Part shown: one piece after another, positions 52,535 to 61,383 of the stretch
Layout: every line of letters begins with the position of its first letter
Position numbering within the stretch: the stretch's first letter is position 1
NCBI RefSeq assembly: GCF_034627025.1
Contig: NZ_CP141048.1
Coordinates: 2,616,001 to 2,680,000, forward strand
Direction: 5' to 3'
Length of the DNA stretch: 64,000 nt
Source of the DNA: Microvirga lotononidis
GTDB taxonomy: Bacteria > Pseudomonadota > Alphaproteobacteria > Rhizobiales > Beijerinckiaceae
The notes under the pieces: model-generated
Databases searched by the model: none
What the model was told of the DNA's origin: nothing
The model's input: the letters and a program-made list of their open reading frames with translations, nothing else
Made by a program: the position numbers and the translations under genes

Positions 52535-53407
52535 TTACGGCTTCCCGCCCCGCAGCCGTTCCACGGCCTCCATGCGCGGCTTGGCGGTGTCCCACAGGTG
52601 CTTGGTGACCGCCGATATGAGCGCCTCGGTCAGGAGAAGAAGGCCGGCCGAGGAATCCCAGTTCGACGGCGCCACGATATGGGCCGGCAGGACATGGCGG
52701 GCGATGCGGGCGATGGGGGAGAGCCAGGGATCCGTCAGGAGAACGACGGTCGCGCCTTGTTTCGCGGCCGTCTCGCAGAAGGCTGTCACATCCTCCTGGT
52801 AGCGTCGGATGTCGAAGACGACGATCACGTCCTTCCGCCCGATCTCGATCACCCGGTCGCGCCAGACGACGGGCTGCCCTTCGATGAAATCCACATGGCT
52901 GCGCACGATCCGGAAATGGCTCTCGGCATAGCGCGCGAGCGCCCCTGTGAACCGGCCGCCCGTGAAATGGATCCGCCGGCGCGGGTCGCTGAGAAGGGCG
53001 ACGACCGCATCGAATTCGGTCGGGGCGATGTTCTCCACCGTCGCCCGCAGGTTCCCGATCACCGCTTCGGCGAAGGAAGCCAGCGCAGGGGCGCCCTGGC
53101 CCTTGTCCGAAGGGCTCGCCTTGGCCAGGGGCGAGAGTAGTTGGGCTTCCAATTCCTCGCGCAGGTGTTTCTGGAAATCCGGAAAGCCGCTGAAGCCCAG
53201 GCGGCTTACGAAACGTAAGGCTGACGGAGCGGATATTCCGGCCCTGGAAGCGAACTCGGCTACCGTATCGAGGCCCGCAAAGGGATAATGGCTGAGCAGC
53301 AGATGCGCGGCCTTTTTCTCGCTGGGCGTGAAGCCGTCCATGTCGAGGCGGATGCGTTCGGCTAGGCTCGGCGGATCCACCGGCGGAATGGCGTTGTCAC
53401 TTTTCAT
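52535..53407 (-). CDS. MurR/RpiR-family transcriptional regulator
   Basis: The 290-residue protein has an N-terminal RpiR helix-turn-helix (about 15-90, IRLDMDGFTPSEKKAAHLLL..., TVAEFASRAGISAPSALRFVSRLGFSGFPDFQ) and a C-terminal SIS-type domain (about 125-275). It is divergent from the amidohydrolase/permease/ligase cluster with a 139-base gap that holds a palindrome at 53450-53469; it is the likely regulator of that cluster. ATG 53407 gives the usual start; extension upstream is rejected. Confidence 0.9.
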   Translation of the reverse strand: MKSDNAIPPVDPPSLAERIRLDMDGFTPSEKKAAHLLLSHYPFAGLDTVAEFASRAGISAPSALRFVSRLGFSGFPDFQKHLREELEAQLLSPLAKASPSDKGQGAPALASFAEAVIGNLRATVENIAPTEFDAVVALLSDPRRRIHFTGGRFTGALARYAESHFRIVRSHVDFIEGQPVVWRDRVIEIGRKDVIVVFDIRRYQEDVTAFCETAAKQGATVVLLTDPWLSPIARIARHVLPAHIVAPSNWDSSAGLLLLTEALISAVTKHLWDTAKPRMEAVERLRGGKP

Positions 53408-53449
53408 GTTGGAATGTTTCGTCTCCCCACCTTGACGGTTATTAAAAGC

Positions 53450-53469
53450 TGTATCAAAAATTTCATACA
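53450..53469. promoter_or_regulatory. Candidate RpiR operator
   Basis: TGTAT (53450-53454) and ATACA (53465-53469) flank CAAAAATTTC, a near-perfect 20-base palindrome in the divergent intergenic region. RpiR-family sites are often TGTA...TACA palindromes, so this is a reasonable operator for both sides. Confidence 0.5.
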
Positions 53470-53546
53470 ACAAAAATCGTCCAGAAACGTACCAAGCGTT
53501 CAAACGAGGGTTGAAAATCTGCATCCCGCAGGGAACGGAGGGTCGC

Positions 53547-54335
53547 ATGGCACATGCGAGTCGGGTGGCATTCGGTCAGGAATCTGCCGCGCAGGCGGTG
53601 GCCCCGGTTGCCAGAATCGAGAACCCGGAAGGGGGCTCGCCGATTCTGCTCATCTGCGAACATGCCTCCAATCATCTGCCGGCCCGGTATGGCACCCTGG
53701 GGCTCGGGCCTGCCGAACTGGAAAGTCATATCGCCTGGGATCCTGGAGCGCTCGGCGTGGCGAAGGAGCTCGCGCATCTCCTCGACGCCCCGCTGATCCA
53801 TGCCGCCGTTTCGCGCCTGGTTCTCGACCTCAACCGCGAGCCGTCCGCCCCGGACTCGATCTGCACGATCAGCGAACGTACGCCGATCCCGGGCAATCTC
53901 GACCTCGACGAGGCGGAGCGGACGTTCCGTGTCCGCGAGGTCTACGATGCGTTTCACGACGCGATCGACGTCTTCGCCGATGCCCGAAAGGCCGCAGGGC
54001 AACTGGCGGCTATCGTCTCCATCCACTCCTTCACGCCGGTCTACCGGGATGTTTCGCGTCCGTGGCAGATCGGCCTGATCTTCGACCGCGACGAGCGCTA
54101 TGCGCGCAGCGTCGAGGCCGGATTGAAGCGGGATCCGGCGCTCGCCGTCGGCATGAACGAACCCTATTCACCGGCGGACCGGGTGTTCCACACCCTCGAG
54201 CGCCACGCCGAGAGGCGCGGCCTTCCTCCGCTGATGATCGAAATCCGCAACGACCTGATTCGCACACAAGACGAACAGGCGTTGTGGGCTCGCCGTCTCG
54301 CGCCGCTTTTGAGGGAGGGGGCACGGACGCTCTGA
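53547..54335 (+). CDS. N-formylglutamate amidohydrolase-like protein
   Basis: The 262-residue protein of the N-formylglutamate amidohydrolase (HutG/DUF1826-like) fold contains LLICEHASNHLP (about 35-46), SRLVLDLNREP, VSIHSFTPVYRD (about 160-171), NEPYSPADRVFHTLERHA and MIEIRNDLI. Metal-dependent cleavage of an N-acylated glutamate is expected. Here it sits with a glutamine-synthetase-like ligase and two dehydrogenases, so I infer that it may hydrolyse a gamma-glutamyl amide product. GGAGGG precedes ATG 53547. Confidence 0.85.
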   Translation: MAHASRVAFGQESAAQAVAPVARIENPEGGSPILLICEHASNHLPARYGTLGLGPAELESHIAWDPGALGVAKELAHLLDAPLIHAAVSRLVLDLNREPSAPDSICTISERTPIPGNLDLDEAERTFRVREVYDAFHDAIDVFADARKAAGQLAAIVSIHSFTPVYRDVSRPWQIGLIFDRDERYARSVEAGLKRDPALAVGMNEPYSPADRVFHTLERHAERRGLPPLMIEIRNDLIRTQDEQALWARRLAPLLREGARTL

Positions 54336-54398
54336 TGACGGGCATGGCGCATGACGTGCCGTGACCCGAAAGGCAGAACTTCTTGGAGGATCAACTCA

Positions 54399-55934
54399 AT
54401 GTCAGTCGGACAAGGAAGTACAGGAGTGCACGCCCCGCCGGCCGGAGCACAAAGCGCGGCCGGAATTACCTATACGACGGTGGATGAAAGCTATTTCGAG
54501 GCGCGGCGCCTGAAGCGCCACGCCCGCGTCTGGTCGCTCTGGGCGCTCGGCGTGGGAGCGGTCATCTCGGGCCATTATTCCGGATGGAACCTGGGCCTCA
54601 CCAACGGCTTCGGCGCGATGTTCTTCGCGACCATCATCATCGCCGTCATGTATCTGGGCCTCACCTTCTCGCTCGCGGAGATGTCGCCCGCTCTGCCGCA
54701 TACGGGTGGCGCCTATTCGTTCGCGCGCACCTCCATGGGGCCATGGGCTGGCTACATCACGGGCATCGCGGAGAACATCGAGTTCGTGCTCACACCGGCC
54801 GTGATCGTGTTCTTCATCAGCTCGTACCTGTCGGCGATCTTCGAGACCGCGCCGGCCTTTCAGCCGGTCTATTGGGTTCTCTGCTACGCCCTGTTCGTCG
54901 GCCTCAACATCATCGGCGTCGAGCTCTCGTTCAAGGTCACCGTGGGCGTGACTCTGGCGGCACTCGCAGTGCTCGCTTTCTTCTACGTGTCGGTGCTGCT
55001 CTCCGGGCAGTTCGCGTTCTCGCGCTGGGCGCTGAACCTCGGTCCGGACGGAGCGGAGCTTCCGAACGGCAACGGCCCGTTCCTGCCCATGGGCGTGGGC
55101 AGTATCCTCGCGTCGTTGCCCTTCGCGGTCTGGCTGTTTCTCGCCATCGAGCAGCTTCCGCTCGCTGCCGAGGAATCGCACGATCCGCAGAACGACATGC
55201 CCAAGGGCATCATCGCCGGCATCCTGACCTTGATCGCCTCAGCTTTCCTCGTGCTCTTCCTGAACACGGGCATTGCGCCGGGTGCCGCGGGTTTGGGCAA
55301 GTCCGGCGAGCCGCTGCTCGATGGCTTCCGCACCCTGTTCGGCACGGACATCGCCAAGATTCTGGCGGCCGTTGCCGTGATCGGGCTGATCGCGTCGTTC
55401 CACACCATCATCTTCGCCTTCGGGCGGCAGATCTATTCTCTCTCGCGGGCGGGATACTTCCCGAGCTTCCTGTCGGTCACGCACGGGCAGCGTAAGACCC
55501 CCCACGTGGCCCTGATCGCGGGCGCCGCACTCGGCCTGCTGGTGATGCTGATCATCTGGTTCGCCCAAGGTGCCGAGGCGGGCGCGACCGTCATCGGCGG
55601 CACACTGCTCAACATGGCGGTCGCCGGCGCGATGCTGGCCTACTTCATGCAGGGCATGTCCTACATCGTCCTGAAGCGGAAGTTTCCGGGCCTGCATCGA
55701 CCCTACAAGAGCCCCTTCGGCATCGCCGGGGCAGTGACCTGCATGGTCATCGCGGCGGTGACGCTCTACTTCCAGCTCACCGACTCGGTCTTCCAGACGG
55801 CCGTCATCGGTGTCGCCATCTATTATGCGGTCATGATGGCCTACTTCCTGATCATCGGACGCCACAAGCTCATCCTCTCTCCGGAGGAAGAGTTCGCTCT
55901 CACCAAGGGCCAGGCGGAATACAAGACGCACTAG
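54399..55934 (+). CDS. APC-family permease, ethanolamine-type
   Basis: The 511-residue amino-acid/polyamine/organocation permease has about twelve helices. The N-terminal region (GVGAVISGHYSGWNLGL, FSLAEMSPALPHTGGAYSF, GYITGIAENIEFVLTPAVIV) closely recalls ethanolamine permeases. An N-terminal cytosolic tail of about 45 residues precedes the first helix. ATG 54399 has GGAGG nine bases upstream. The TAG stop lies at the start of a palindromic repeat. Its place before the glutamylating ligase suggests uptake of the compound that the cluster degrades. Confidence 0.88.
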   Translation: MSVGQGSTGVHAPPAGAQSAAGITYTTVDESYFEARRLKRHARVWSLWALGVGAVISGHYSGWNLGLTNGFGAMFFATIIIAVMYLGLTFSLAEMSPALPHTGGAYSFARTSMGPWAGYITGIAENIEFVLTPAVIVFFISSYLSAIFETAPAFQPVYWVLCYALFVGLNIIGVELSFKVTVGVTLAALAVLAFFYVSVLLSGQFAFSRWALNLGPDGAELPNGNGPFLPMGVGSILASLPFAVWLFLAIEQLPLAAEESHDPQNDMPKGIIAGILTLIASAFLVLFLNTGIAPGAAGLGKSGEPLLDGFRTLFGTDIAKILAAVAVIGLIASFHTIIFAFGRQIYSLSRAGYFPSFLSVTHGQRKTPHVALIAGAALGLLVMLIIWFAQGAEAGATVIGGTLLNMAVAGAMLAYFMQGMSYIVLKRKFPGLHRPYKSPFGIAGAVTCMVIAAVTLYFQLTDSVFQTAVIGVAIYYAVMMAYFLIIGRHKLILSPEEEFALTKGQAEYKTH

Positions 55935-55980
55935 CGCATCGTGCGGAAAAGTGGACCCGGTTTTCCGCAAGAACGATGCG
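55932..55980. repeat. Palindromic repeat (TAGCGCATCG variant) at permease stop
   Basis: TAGCGCATCG and CGATGCG ends enclose GCGGAAAA...TTTTCCGC. The first triplet is the TAG stop of the permease gene. Confidence 0.75.
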
Positions 55981-55994
55981 CCGCTTAAGGGATT

Positions 55995-56045
55995 GAGCAC
56001 CGGATCAATCCCAAAAGTGCAAGTCCGCTTTTGGGTCCGATGCTC
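55995..56045. repeat. Palindromic repeat, second tandem copy
   Basis: GAGCACCGGATC...CCCAAAAGT...CTTTTGGG...GGTCCGATGCTC follows 14 bases after the previous element. The tandem pair separates the permease from the ligase gene and could attenuate transcription. Confidence 0.7.
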
Positions 56046-56105
56046 GAACGATCCCAGGGGAGCGCGGCCGCCGCGCTCCCTCCCTTTCCGCTGAAGGTAT
56101 TTCGT

Positions 56106-57476
56106 ATGGACGCTCCCAAGATCAAGAATGCCGCCGAGGCCGCCGAGTATGTGCGCAGCCGCGATCTCCCCTTCGTGAAGGTCGGCGTCGTCGACGTGGA
56201 CGGCATCATGCGCGGCAAGTACATGGCCCGCGACAAGTTCGAATCCGCTCTCGATAAGGGCTTCGGCTTCTGCGACGTGGTTCTGGGTTGGGATTCCAAC
56301 GATCAGCTCTACGACAACACGAAGCTTACCGGCTGGCATACGGCCTATCCGGATGCATCCGTGCGGATCCTGCCCGAAACGATGCGACTCATCCCCTTCG
56401 AGAACGACCTGCCGTTCTTCCTCGCCGAGTTCGACGGCTATGCGGAGGCTGCCTGTCCGCGCGGCGTGCTGCGCCGCGTGCTGAAGAAGGCGGAGGATAT
56501 GGGCTTTGCCGTATCGGCCGCCGCCGAGTTCGAGTTCTTCCTGTTCGAGGAAACGCCGCATTCCGTGCGCGAGAAGAACTATCGCGATTTGAAGAACATC
56601 ACGCCGGGCTTCTTCGGCTATTCGGTGCTGCGCTCAGGCGTTCACGCGGATTTCTATCACGAGCTTCTCGATCTCGCGAACAGGATGGATTTCGAGATCG
56701 AAGGGCTGCATACCGAAACCGGGCCCGGTGTTCTGGAAGCCGCGATCCGCGTCGACGACGCGTTGAAGGCAGCCGACAAGGCCGCCCTGTTCAAGACCTA
56801 CACCAAGATCCTCGCACAGCGACGCGGCTGGATGGCCACCTTCATGGCGAAATGGTCGCGCGATTGGCCCGGCCAGTCCGGCCATCTGCACGCCTCCCTG
56901 CGCGATCTTCGCACCGGCAAGGGCGTCTTCTACGATGCGAACGGCAAGCATTCGATGTCGGAGACCATGCGCTGGTTCGTCGGCGGCCAGCAGAAGCTGA
57001 TGCCCGAGATCCTCGCCATGGTGGCCTGCACGGTGAACAGCTATACCCGGCTCATCCCCGGCTTCTGGGCTCCGACCGACTCGGCCTGGGGCGTGGAGAA
57101 CCGCACGACGGCCCTGCGCGTCATTCCCGGCTCCGAAAAGTCGCAGCGCGTGGAATACCGGGTCGCCGCCGCCGACATCAACCCGTACATCGCTCTCGCG
57201 GCTGCCATCGGCTCCGGCCTGTGGGGCATCGAGAATCGGATCGACCCGGGCGAACCCATCGAGGGTAACGCCTATGCGGTGGAGCACCCGAAGGAGCGGG
57301 CCCTTCCGCGTTCCCTCGGCGAGGCCGCCGAGCGCCTGAAGGGCTCGCAGGCGGCCCGCCAGCTCTTCGGCGATACCTTCGTCGATCATTACGCGGCCAC
57401 GCGCGAATGGGAGGAGAGGGAAGCCCGCAAGGCGATCACGGATTGGCAGCTCGCCCGTTACTTCGAGATCATTTAA
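56106..57476 (+). CDS. Glutamine synthetase-like gamma-glutamylamide synthetase
   Basis: The 456-residue protein of the GS type I fold contains KVGVVDVDGIMRGKYMARDK (N-terminal beta-grasp), SAAAEFEFFLFEET (metal site), the ETGPGVLEAAIR ligands, SGHLHASLRDL and the C-terminal VENRTTALRVIPGSEKSQRVEYRVAAADINPY. Tyr adenylylation and other true GlnA landmarks are missing, and the genes around it are catabolic, so it more likely ligates glutamate to an amine (as PuuA, GlnA4 or IpuC do). GAAGG precedes ATG 56106. Confidence 0.88.
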   Translation: MDAPKIKNAAEAAEYVRSRDLPFVKVGVVDVDGIMRGKYMARDKFESALDKGFGFCDVVLGWDSNDQLYDNTKLTGWHTAYPDASVRILPETMRLIPFENDLPFFLAEFDGYAEAACPRGVLRRVLKKAEDMGFAVSAAAEFEFFLFEETPHSVREKNYRDLKNITPGFFGYSVLRSGVHADFYHELLDLANRMDFEIEGLHTETGPGVLEAAIRVDDALKAADKAALFKTYTKILAQRRGWMATFMAKWSRDWPGQSGHLHASLRDLRTGKGVFYDANGKHSMSETMRWFVGGQQKLMPEILAMVACTVNSYTRLIPGFWAPTDSAWGVENRTTALRVIPGSEKSQRVEYRVAAADINPYIALAAAIGSGLWGIENRIDPGEPIEGNAYAVEHPKERALPRSLGEAAERLKGSQAARQLFGDTFVDHYAATREWEEREARKAITDWQLARYFEII

Positions 57477-57547
57477 AAGACTTATCCAGAACAAGCACAG
57501 GAGAAGACCATGGTCCTCGCGGGCTATGGTCTTTCGGACATCACATC

Positions 57548-58939
57548 ATGGCTGATACCGATATCGTCTGCATTTCCCCCATCGACGGGCGCGAACTCGT
57601 CCGCCGCCCCATCATGTCCGAGGCCGCCATCGACGCGGCGATCGCGGTTGCCCGCGATGCGCAGAAGGCTTGGCGCAACGTGCCGCTACCTGAGCGCGCC
57701 GCCAGGGTCTCGGCCTTTCTCGATGCGCTGCTCGCCATGAACCAGGAGGTGGTGCCGGAAATCGCCCAGCAGATGGGCCGGCCGGTGCGCTATGGCGGCG
57801 AGTTCCGCGGGGTTGAGGAGCGCACGCGCCACATGATCGCGATCGCGGAGAAGAGCCTGCAACCCATTCCGGCCGATGACGAGAAGCCTGGCTTCCGGCG
57901 TATGATCAAGCGCGAGCCCGTGGGCCTCGTTCTCGTCATCGCGCCCTGGAACTATCCCTACCTGACGGCGATCAACACCATCGTGCCGGCGCTCATGGCC
58001 GGCAATGCCGTGCTGCTGAAGCATGCGTCGCAGACGGTGCTCGCGGGCGAGCGCTTCCAGATGGCGATGGACCGCGCCGGCATGCCGAAGGGACTTTTCC
58101 AGAACATGCACCTTTCCCATGACCAGACGAGCCGCATCCTCGGCGGTGGTCTCGTCGACCATTGCAACTTCACCGGGTCCGTCGGCGGTGGCCGCGCCAT
58201 CGAGCGCGCGGCGGCCGGCACCTTCACGTCCCTTGGCCTCGAACTCGGCGGCAAGGATCCGGCCTATGTGCGCGCGGATGCGAATATCGACCATGCCATC
58301 GAGAACCTCGTCGACGGCGCGTTCTTCAATTCCGGACAGTGCTGCTGCGGCATCGAGCGCATCTATGTGCACGAGAAGCACTACGACCGCTTCGTCGAAG
58401 GGGCCGTCGATTTCGTCAACAAGTACGTGCTCGGCAACCCGCTGGAGGAGGCGACCACGCTTGGTCCGATGGCGCACAACCGCTTCGCCGATCTCGTGCG
58501 TCAGCAGAATGCCGAGGCCGTTGCCAAAGGCGCGAAGGCGCATATCGACGCGAAGGCGTTTTCTGCCGATGTGGGCGATACGGCCTATCTCGCGCCGCAG
58601 GTGCTTACCGACGTCGATCACTCCATGAGCGTGATGCGCGATGAGAGCTTCGGCCCGACCGTCGGCATCATGAAGGTGAAGGGTGACGAGGAGGCGATCC
58701 GCCTCATGAACGATTCGCCCTACGGTCTCTCCGCGGCTATCTGGACCTCCGATGTCGATGCCGCCGAGGCGATCGGCGAGAAGATCGAGACCGGAACCGT
58801 CTTCATGAACCGCTGCGATTACCTCGATCCCGCGCTAGCTTGGACCGGCGTGAAGGATACCGGCCGCGGCGCGAGCCTGTCGCGGCTGGCCTACGAGTCG
58901 CTGACCCGCCCGAAATCCTACCACCTCCGTCAGATCTGA
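57548..58939 (+). CDS. NAD(P)-dependent aldehyde dehydrogenase
   Basis: The 463-residue aldehyde dehydrogenase has VIAPWNYPYLTAINTIVPAL (oxyanion Asn), FTGSVGGGRAIE (cofactor loop), the general base Glu in LGLELGGKDPAYV (about 233) and the catalytic Cys in FFNSGQCCCGIERI (about 264-266, three consecutive Cys). It should oxidise the aldehyde made by the Fe-alcohol dehydrogenase encoded next. The real start is ATG 57548. Confidence 0.92.
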   Translation: MADTDIVCISPIDGRELVRRPIMSEAAIDAAIAVARDAQKAWRNVPLPERAARVSAFLDALLAMNQEVVPEIAQQMGRPVRYGGEFRGVEERTRHMIAIAEKSLQPIPADDEKPGFRRMIKREPVGLVLVIAPWNYPYLTAINTIVPALMAGNAVLLKHASQTVLAGERFQMAMDRAGMPKGLFQNMHLSHDQTSRILGGGLVDHCNFTGSVGGGRAIERAAAGTFTSLGLELGGKDPAYVRADANIDHAIENLVDGAFFNSGQCCCGIERIYVHEKHYDRFVEGAVDFVNKYVLGNPLEEATTLGPMAHNRFADLVRQQNAEAVAKGAKAHIDAKAFSADVGDTAYLAPQVLTDVDHSMSVMRDESFGPTVGIMKVKGDEEAIRLMNDSPYGLSAAIWTSDVDAAEAIGEKIETGTVFMNRCDYLDPALAWTGVKDTGRGASLSRLAYESLTRPKSYHLRQI

Positions 58940-58950
58940 TTGAAAGCATC

Positions 58951-60114
58951 ATGACCACGTCCCCTCGCTCCAACTGGAACTACCCCACAGCCGTGCGCTT
59001 CGGCGCAGGCCGCATCGCGGAACTGGCCGAGGCCTGCAAGGCGGTCGGCATATCCTCGCCGTTGATCGTCACGGACCCGTTCCTCGCCACGCAACCGATG
59101 ACGAAGGCGGCGCTCGACCAGCTGACGAGCGCCGGTCTCCGGGCTGCGATCTTTTCCGAGATCAAGCCGAACCCGGTCGAGACGAATGTCTACAAGGGCC
59201 TCGAGGTGCTGCGCTCCGGCAGGCATGACGGTGTCGTCGCTTTCGGCGGCGGCTCGGCGCTCGACGCAGGCAAGGTCATCGCCTTCATGGCGGGCCAGAC
59301 CCGGCCCATGTGGGATTTCGAGGATATCGGCGATTGGTGGACCCGCGCGGATCCGAAGGGCATCCTGCCGATCATCGCGGTGCCGACCACGGCCGGAACA
59401 GGCTCGGAGGTCGGACGTGCGGGCGTGATCACGCAGGAAGCGACCCATACCAAGAAGGTGATCTTCCATCCCCTCATGATGCCGAAGATCGTGATCTGCG
59501 ATCCGGAGCTGACGATGGGCATGCCGCCCCACATCACGGCCGGCACGGGCCTCGACGCGCTCGCGCATTGCATCGAGGCCTATTGCGCCCCCGGCTACCA
59601 TCCGATGGCGGACGGCATTGCGGTGGAGGGCATCCGCCTCGTGAAGGAATACCTGCCGCGCGCCTATCGGGACGGCCGGGACATCGAGGCGCGGGCGCAG
59701 CTGATGTCGGCGGCGGCCATGGGCGCGACCGCGTTCCAGAAGGGCCTGGGCGCGATCCATGCGCTCTCACACCCGACCGGCGCGCTCTACGACACGCATC
59801 ACGGCCTCACCAATGCGGTCTTCATGCCTTATGTGCTGGTCTATAACCGCAGGGCGATCGAGGAGAGGATCGAGCGCCTCGCCGCCTATATCGGCTTGCA
59901 GCCTTCGTTCCAGGCGTTCCTCGATTGGGTGCTCCAGCTGCGCAAGGATCTCGGCGTGCCGCATACGCTGGAAGGCCTGAAGGTCGATGCCGCCCGCTTC
60001 GACGAGATGTCCGAGATGGCGCCGAACGATCCCACGGCGGGCGGAAACCCCGTTCCGATCACCAAGGAGAGCTCTCGCAAGCTCTTCGAGGATGCGCTCT
60101 CCGGGCGTCTCTGA
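58951..60114 (+). CDS. Iron-containing alcohol dehydrogenase
   Basis: The 387-residue group III alcohol dehydrogenase has FGGGSALDAGKVIAFM (about 97-112), PTTAGTGSEVGRAGVIT, DALAHCIEAY (metal-binding His) and GLGAIHALSHPTGALYDTHHG with further metal His residues. It should interconvert an alcohol and aldehyde with NAD. It follows the aldehyde dehydrogenase by 11 bases and is followed by a strong terminator at 60131-60165. Confidence 0.92.
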   Translation: MTTSPRSNWNYPTAVRFGAGRIAELAEACKAVGISSPLIVTDPFLATQPMTKAALDQLTSAGLRAAIFSEIKPNPVETNVYKGLEVLRSGRHDGVVAFGGGSALDAGKVIAFMAGQTRPMWDFEDIGDWWTRADPKGILPIIAVPTTAGTGSEVGRAGVITQEATHTKKVIFHPLMMPKIVICDPELTMGMPPHITAGTGLDALAHCIEAYCAPGYHPMADGIAVEGIRLVKEYLPRAYRDGRDIEARAQLMSAAAMGATAFQKGLGAIHALSHPTGALYDTHHGLTNAVFMPYVLVYNRRAIEERIERLAAYIGLQPSFQAFLDWVLQLRKDLGVPHTLEGLKVDAARFDEMSEMAPNDPTAGGNPVPITKESSRKLFEDALSGRL

Positions 60115-60130
60115 GCGTCGCGCCATGCAA

Positions 60131-60165
60131 AAAAGGCACCGCTGTTCGTCACAGCGGTGCCTTTT
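60131..60165. terminator. Bidirectional Rho-independent terminator
   Basis: AAAAGGCACCGCTGT (60131-60145) is perfectly complementary to ACAGCGGTGCCTTTT (60151-60165) with a five-base loop. A/T tracts on both sides fit termination of the convergent alcohol dehydrogenase and FMN reductase genes. Confidence 0.9.
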
Positions 60166-60187
60166 GATTGGCCGGGACTGCTCTTGG

Positions 60188-60784
60188 TTAAGCTGCAGCC
60201 TTCAGCGGCGCCTTGCGCTCGGCGCGCAGGGACTTGAGGGCTTCCGTCCAGCGGAAGAGCTCGTCGATCATCGCAGCCGCCGAGGTCCGGTAGATCTCGG
60301 GCGCGTTGAGAGTGCCGTTCTCGTCCAGATTCTGGAATACCATCGGCATGGGCACGCCTTCCGGAATCGGCATCATCTTCAAGGTCGTGACGATCTGCTT
60401 CGCGACCTGTACCGACCGCAGGCCGCCCGAGATGCCGCCATAGCTGACGAAGCCGGCAGGGGCGTAGTTCCACTCGCGGGACAGGTAGTTGAGCGCGTTC
60501 ACGAGAGCCGGAGGCGGAGCATAGTTGTACTCCGGCGTCACGAACACGAAGGCATCGGCGGAGCTCACGCTCGCCGCCCAAGCCTTCGTGTGGGCGTGAT
60601 GATAATTCTGCTTCATCGGGTGTTCCGGCTCGTCGAAGACCGGCAGTTTGAACGACGCCAGGTCCACCAGAACCGGCTCGAACTTGCCGTGCTCCGCGGT
60701 ATAATCGCTGAACCATTGGGCGACGCTCGGACCGATCCGGCCGGGACGGGTGCTGCCGATGATGATGTGAAGCTTGGGCTTCAT
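60188..60784 (-). CDS. NADPH-dependent FMN reductase / quinone reductase
   Basis: The 198-residue flavodoxin-like reductase contains IIIGSTRPGRIGPSVAQWF (phosphate-binding loop), FVTPEYNYAPPPALVNALNYL and VSYGGISGGLRS. It reduces FMN or quinones. It is divergent from an HxlR-type regulator 103 bases away, a standard redox-responsive pair. It does not belong to the catabolic cluster on the other side of the terminator. Confidence 0.92.
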   Translation of the reverse strand: MKPKLHIIIGSTRPGRIGPSVAQWFSDYTAEHGKFEPVLVDLASFKLPVFDEPEHPMKQNYHHAHTKAWAASVSSADAFVFVTPEYNYAPPPALVNALNYLSREWNYAPAGFVSYGGISGGLRSVQVAKQIVTTLKMMPIPEGVPMPMVFQNLDENGTLNAPEIYRTSAAAMIDELFRWTEALKSLRAERKAPLKAAA

Positions 60785-60813
60785 GACATGTCCTTGGTTT
60801 GCATTCGAAGGCC

Positions 60814-60829
60814 GGAACGCTTAAGTTCC
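60814..60829. promoter_or_regulatory. Candidate HxlR operator
   Basis: GGAAC (60814-60818) and GTTCC (60825-60829) form an inverted repeat separated by six bases in the divergent spacer; a similar TTAAGTAACTTCC follows. Assignment to the HxlR regulator is by position only. Confidence 0.35.
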
Positions 60830-60887
60830 GTTTTGTAACCGAGGCTCATTAAGTAACTTCCCTAGCGTAATGCAAGGAGGCACTTTC

Positions 60888-61295
60888 ATGTCACCCAGTC
60901 ACATCCATGTGCCCACCGATTGCGGGACCGTGACCGAGATCCTGTCGCGCGTCGGCGACAAGTGGAGCGTTCAGGTCGTCGTCCAGCTCGGTGAAGGTCC
61001 TAAGAGATTCAACGAGTTACGAAGGATCGTCAGCGGGATATCGCAGCGGATGCTCACCCTGACCCTGCGCGGGTTGGAGCGGGACGGGCTCGTGACGCGC
61101 ACCGTCTACCCGACCATTCCGCCCCGGGTGGATTACCAGCTCACAGGGCTGGGTTGCTCCCTGCTCAAGACTGTCCGGGGGCTGGGCGACTGGGCGATCG
61201 CCAATCGGGACGAGATCCTGGCCGCGCGGCGCCGCTTCGACGCCGGGACCGGTGACGATCATGGGGCCGGACAGACACAGTCCGATGCTGCCTGA
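60888..61295 (+). CDS. HxlR-family transcriptional regulator
   Basis: The 135-residue winged-helix regulator contains PTDCGTVTEILSRVGDKWSVQVVVQLGEGPKRFNELRRIVSGISQRMLTLTLRGLERDGLV, with the single Cys near residue 11 typical of thiol- or quinone-sensing members. ATG 60888 is preceded by AAGGAGG; the upstream ATG 60870 is not. It likely controls the divergent FMN reductase gene. Confidence 0.92.
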   Translation: MSPSHIHVPTDCGTVTEILSRVGDKWSVQVVVQLGEGPKRFNELRRIVSGISQRMLTLTLRGLERDGLVTRTVYPTIPPRVDYQLTGLGCSLLKTVRGLGDWAIANRDEILAARRRFDAGTGDDHGAGQTQSDAA

Positions 61296-61383
61296 TCGGC
61301 CCATCCGGTGCTCCGTTCCGTCATGGAGCATCGTTCATCGCGTCATCCCCGGTTGGAGCTGACGGTGCGCAACGAGAAAAGCT

